Shown: one piece after another, positions 4,139 to 5,218 of the stretch
Numbering within the stretch: the stretch's first letter is position 1
How the letters are laid out: the number at the start of each line of letters is the position of its first letter
From: an uncultured Faecalibacterium sp.
GTDB lineage: Bacteria > Bacillota > Clostridia > Oscillospirales > Ruminococcaceae
Length of the DNA: 5,218 nt
Assembly (NCBI GenBank): GCA_934526125.1
Contig: CAKSZU010000102.1
Coordinates: forward strand, 1-5,218
Direction: 5' to 3'
Made by a program: the position numbers and the translations under genes
Notes under the pieces: model-generated
Seen by the model: only the letters and a program-made list of their open reading frames with translations
Database searches by the model: none
What the model was told of the DNA's origin: nothing

Positions 4139-5218
4139 TTATTTTTTATGATACAGCGTTGCAATATCCACCAGAGGGATATTCTTGAGCTCGTGTTCGC
4201 TGCGCAGGCAGTCCACCAGCGCATTGGCCGTATCCACGGCGGTGATGCAGGGGATGCTCAGCTCCACGGCCTTGCGGCGCAGGCGGACAGAGTCCCGTCT
4301 GGGGTCGCGGCCCTTGGCGCTGGTAGAGAACACATAGTCCACCAGACCGCTCTGGAGCAGATCCACGATGTTGGGCGACTCGCCGGAGATGTTGCGGACC
4401 TCGTTGCAGGGGACCATGTGCTTGTTGAGCCATGCACAGGTGCCGGAGGTGCCGTAGAGCTTATAGCCCATGCTCTTGAGCTTCCAGGCGATGTCCACAA
4501 ACTCGGGCTTGTCGCTGTCCTTCACGGTGAAGATGCAGCAGGAAGCCGGGCCGGGGGTCTTGAAGGTGTAGCCCGCACCGATCAGGCCCTTGAGCAGGGC
4601 GTCGTGGAAGTTGGGGGCAATGCCCAGCACCTCGCCGGTGGACTTCATCTCGGGGCCGAACTGGGTATCCACGCCGTGCAGCTTTTCAAAGCTGAACACG
4701 GGCACCTTGACGGCCACATAGGGGGCATTGGGGTGCAGACCGGTGCCGTAGCCCATATCGGTCAGCTTCTCGCCCAGACAGCAGCGGACGGCCAGATCCA
4801 CCATGGGCACACCGGTGACCTTGGAGATGTAGGGCACGGTACGGGAAGAGCGGGGGTTGACCTCGATGACGTAGACCTTGCCGTTGGAGACCGCATACTG
4901 CACGTTCACCAGACCGGTGACGTGGAGTTCGCGGGCAAAGCGGCCGGTATAATCCACCATGGTGTCGATCTCGGCCTGGGTCAGATGCTGGGCCGGGTAG
5001 ACACAGATAGAGTCGCCGGAGTGGACACCGGTGCGCTCCACCTGCTCCATGATGCCGGGGATCAGGAAGTTCTCGCCGTCGCAGATGGCATCCACTTCGC
5101 ACTCGGTGCCCAGAATGTACTTATCCAGCAGCACAGGGTGATCCATGTCCACATGCTCGGTGATGACGCCCATGTACTCGATGACGTCCGCCTTGGTGTA
5201 GGCCACGATCATGTTCTG
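4139..5218 (-). CDS. carB: Carbamoyl-phosphate synthase large subunit, C-terminal part
   Basis: The 3' end of carB, cut by the right edge of the window; 359 residues remain of a protein normally near 1,070. The enzyme makes carbamoyl phosphate from bicarbonate, ATP and glutamine-derived ammonia for pyrimidine and arginine synthesis. What remains is the end of the second (carbamate-phosphorylating) ATP-grasp domain and the C-terminal MGS-like allosteric domain. Numbering from the first Met in the window (5212), VDAICDGE (40-47) and TGVHSGDS (61-68) are CarB signatures. Q105 in NVQYAV and E117/N119 in IEVNPRSSRTVP match the metal-binding Q, E and N of the E. coli C-terminal ATP site. GPEMKSTGEV (186-195) is also typical. 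The regulatory domain begins about residue 226 and carries the ligand-loop YGTSGT (253-258). The stop codon is TAA at 4139-4141. No clear terminator follows before the HU promoter. The gene's start, its carA partner and its regulation lie outside the window. Confidence 0.97.
   Translation of the reverse strand, partial: QNMIVAYTKADVIEYMGVITEHVDMDHPVLLDKYILGTECEVDAICDGENFLIPGIMEQVERTGVHSGDSICVYPAQHLTQAEIDTMVDYTGRFARELHVTGLVNVQYAVSNGKVYVIEVNPRSSRTVPYISKVTGVPMVDLAVRCCLGEKLTDMGYGTGLHPNAPYVAVKVPVFSFEKLHGVDTQFGPEMKSTGEVLGIAPNFHDALLKGLIGAGYTFKTPGPASCCIFTVKDSDKPEFVDIAWKLKSMGYKLYGTSGTCAWLNKHMVPCNEVRNISGESPNIVDLLQSGLVDYVFSTSAKGRDPRRDSVRLRRKAVELSIPCITAVDTANALVDCLRSEHELKNIPLVDIATLYHKK

Noticed and set aside
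4121..4148. A terminator for carB in the GAAGCAACTTC hairpin next to T-runs
   Set aside because: The stem is only 4 bp and the T-run would serve the plus strand, where no gene ends. On the minus strand there is no U-tract after it.
1..5218. CRISPR arrays, tRNA genes, insertion sequences or phage genes
   Set aside because: I found no regularly spaced repeats, no tRNA-like cloverleaf or T-loop sequence, and no transposase or integrase motif on either strand.

Overview
The window looks like a chromosomal piece of a fairly G+C-rich Gram-positive gut Clostridia, most like the Faecalibacterium/Oscillospiraceae group. This is inferred from four things: strong Shine-Dalgarno sites, G/C-biased third codon positions, protein families typical of Firmicutes, and an intergenic hairpin repeat of a style I associate with Faecalibacterium-like genomes. 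No search was run, so the taxonomy is a judgement. Every gene I can support is on the minus strand, so transcription runs from right (5218) to left (1).

Right to left: (1) The 3' third of carB, the large subunit of carbamoyl-phosphate synthase, is cut by the window's right edge. (2) A gap of about 140 bp holds an 11-bp direct repeat with a 21-bp period, an extended -10 promoter and a leader hairpin. It leads into an HU-family nucleoid protein gene that ends in a strong intrinsic terminator. (3) A DEAD-box RNA helicase has its own good sigma-A promoter. It ends at a terminator that is also an imperfect inverted-repeat element. (4) A three-gene operon follows: a MerR-family regulator with two C-terminal membrane segments, a YbjQ/UPF0145 small protein and a CPBP-family intramembrane protease. 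The genes overlap by 20 bp and 4 bp and end at a GC-rich hairpin. (5) The left 260 bases hold no convincing protein gene. They carry a near-consensus sigma-A promoter with phased A-tracts upstream and, downstream, an RNA leader able to form two neat hairpins. The transcript leaves the window to the left; its style suggests a stable-RNA (for example rRNA) operon, which cannot be proved here.

The most interesting part is the MerR operon. Its promoter is a textbook MerR-type promoter: -35 TTGACC, a 19-bp spacer and -10 TAAGAT, with the perfect dyad ACCTTCC-N7-GGAAGGT inside the spacer. The dyad closely resembles the CueR/copA operator as I remember it. The encoded regulator, however, has no visible CueR-type metal loop and instead ends in a two-helix membrane anchor. 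A membrane-tethered, self-activating MerR regulator translated together with an intramembrane protease suggests a signal-transduction module worked through the membrane, possibly by regulated proteolysis. That function is a hypothesis; the architecture and the promoter are read directly from the sequence.
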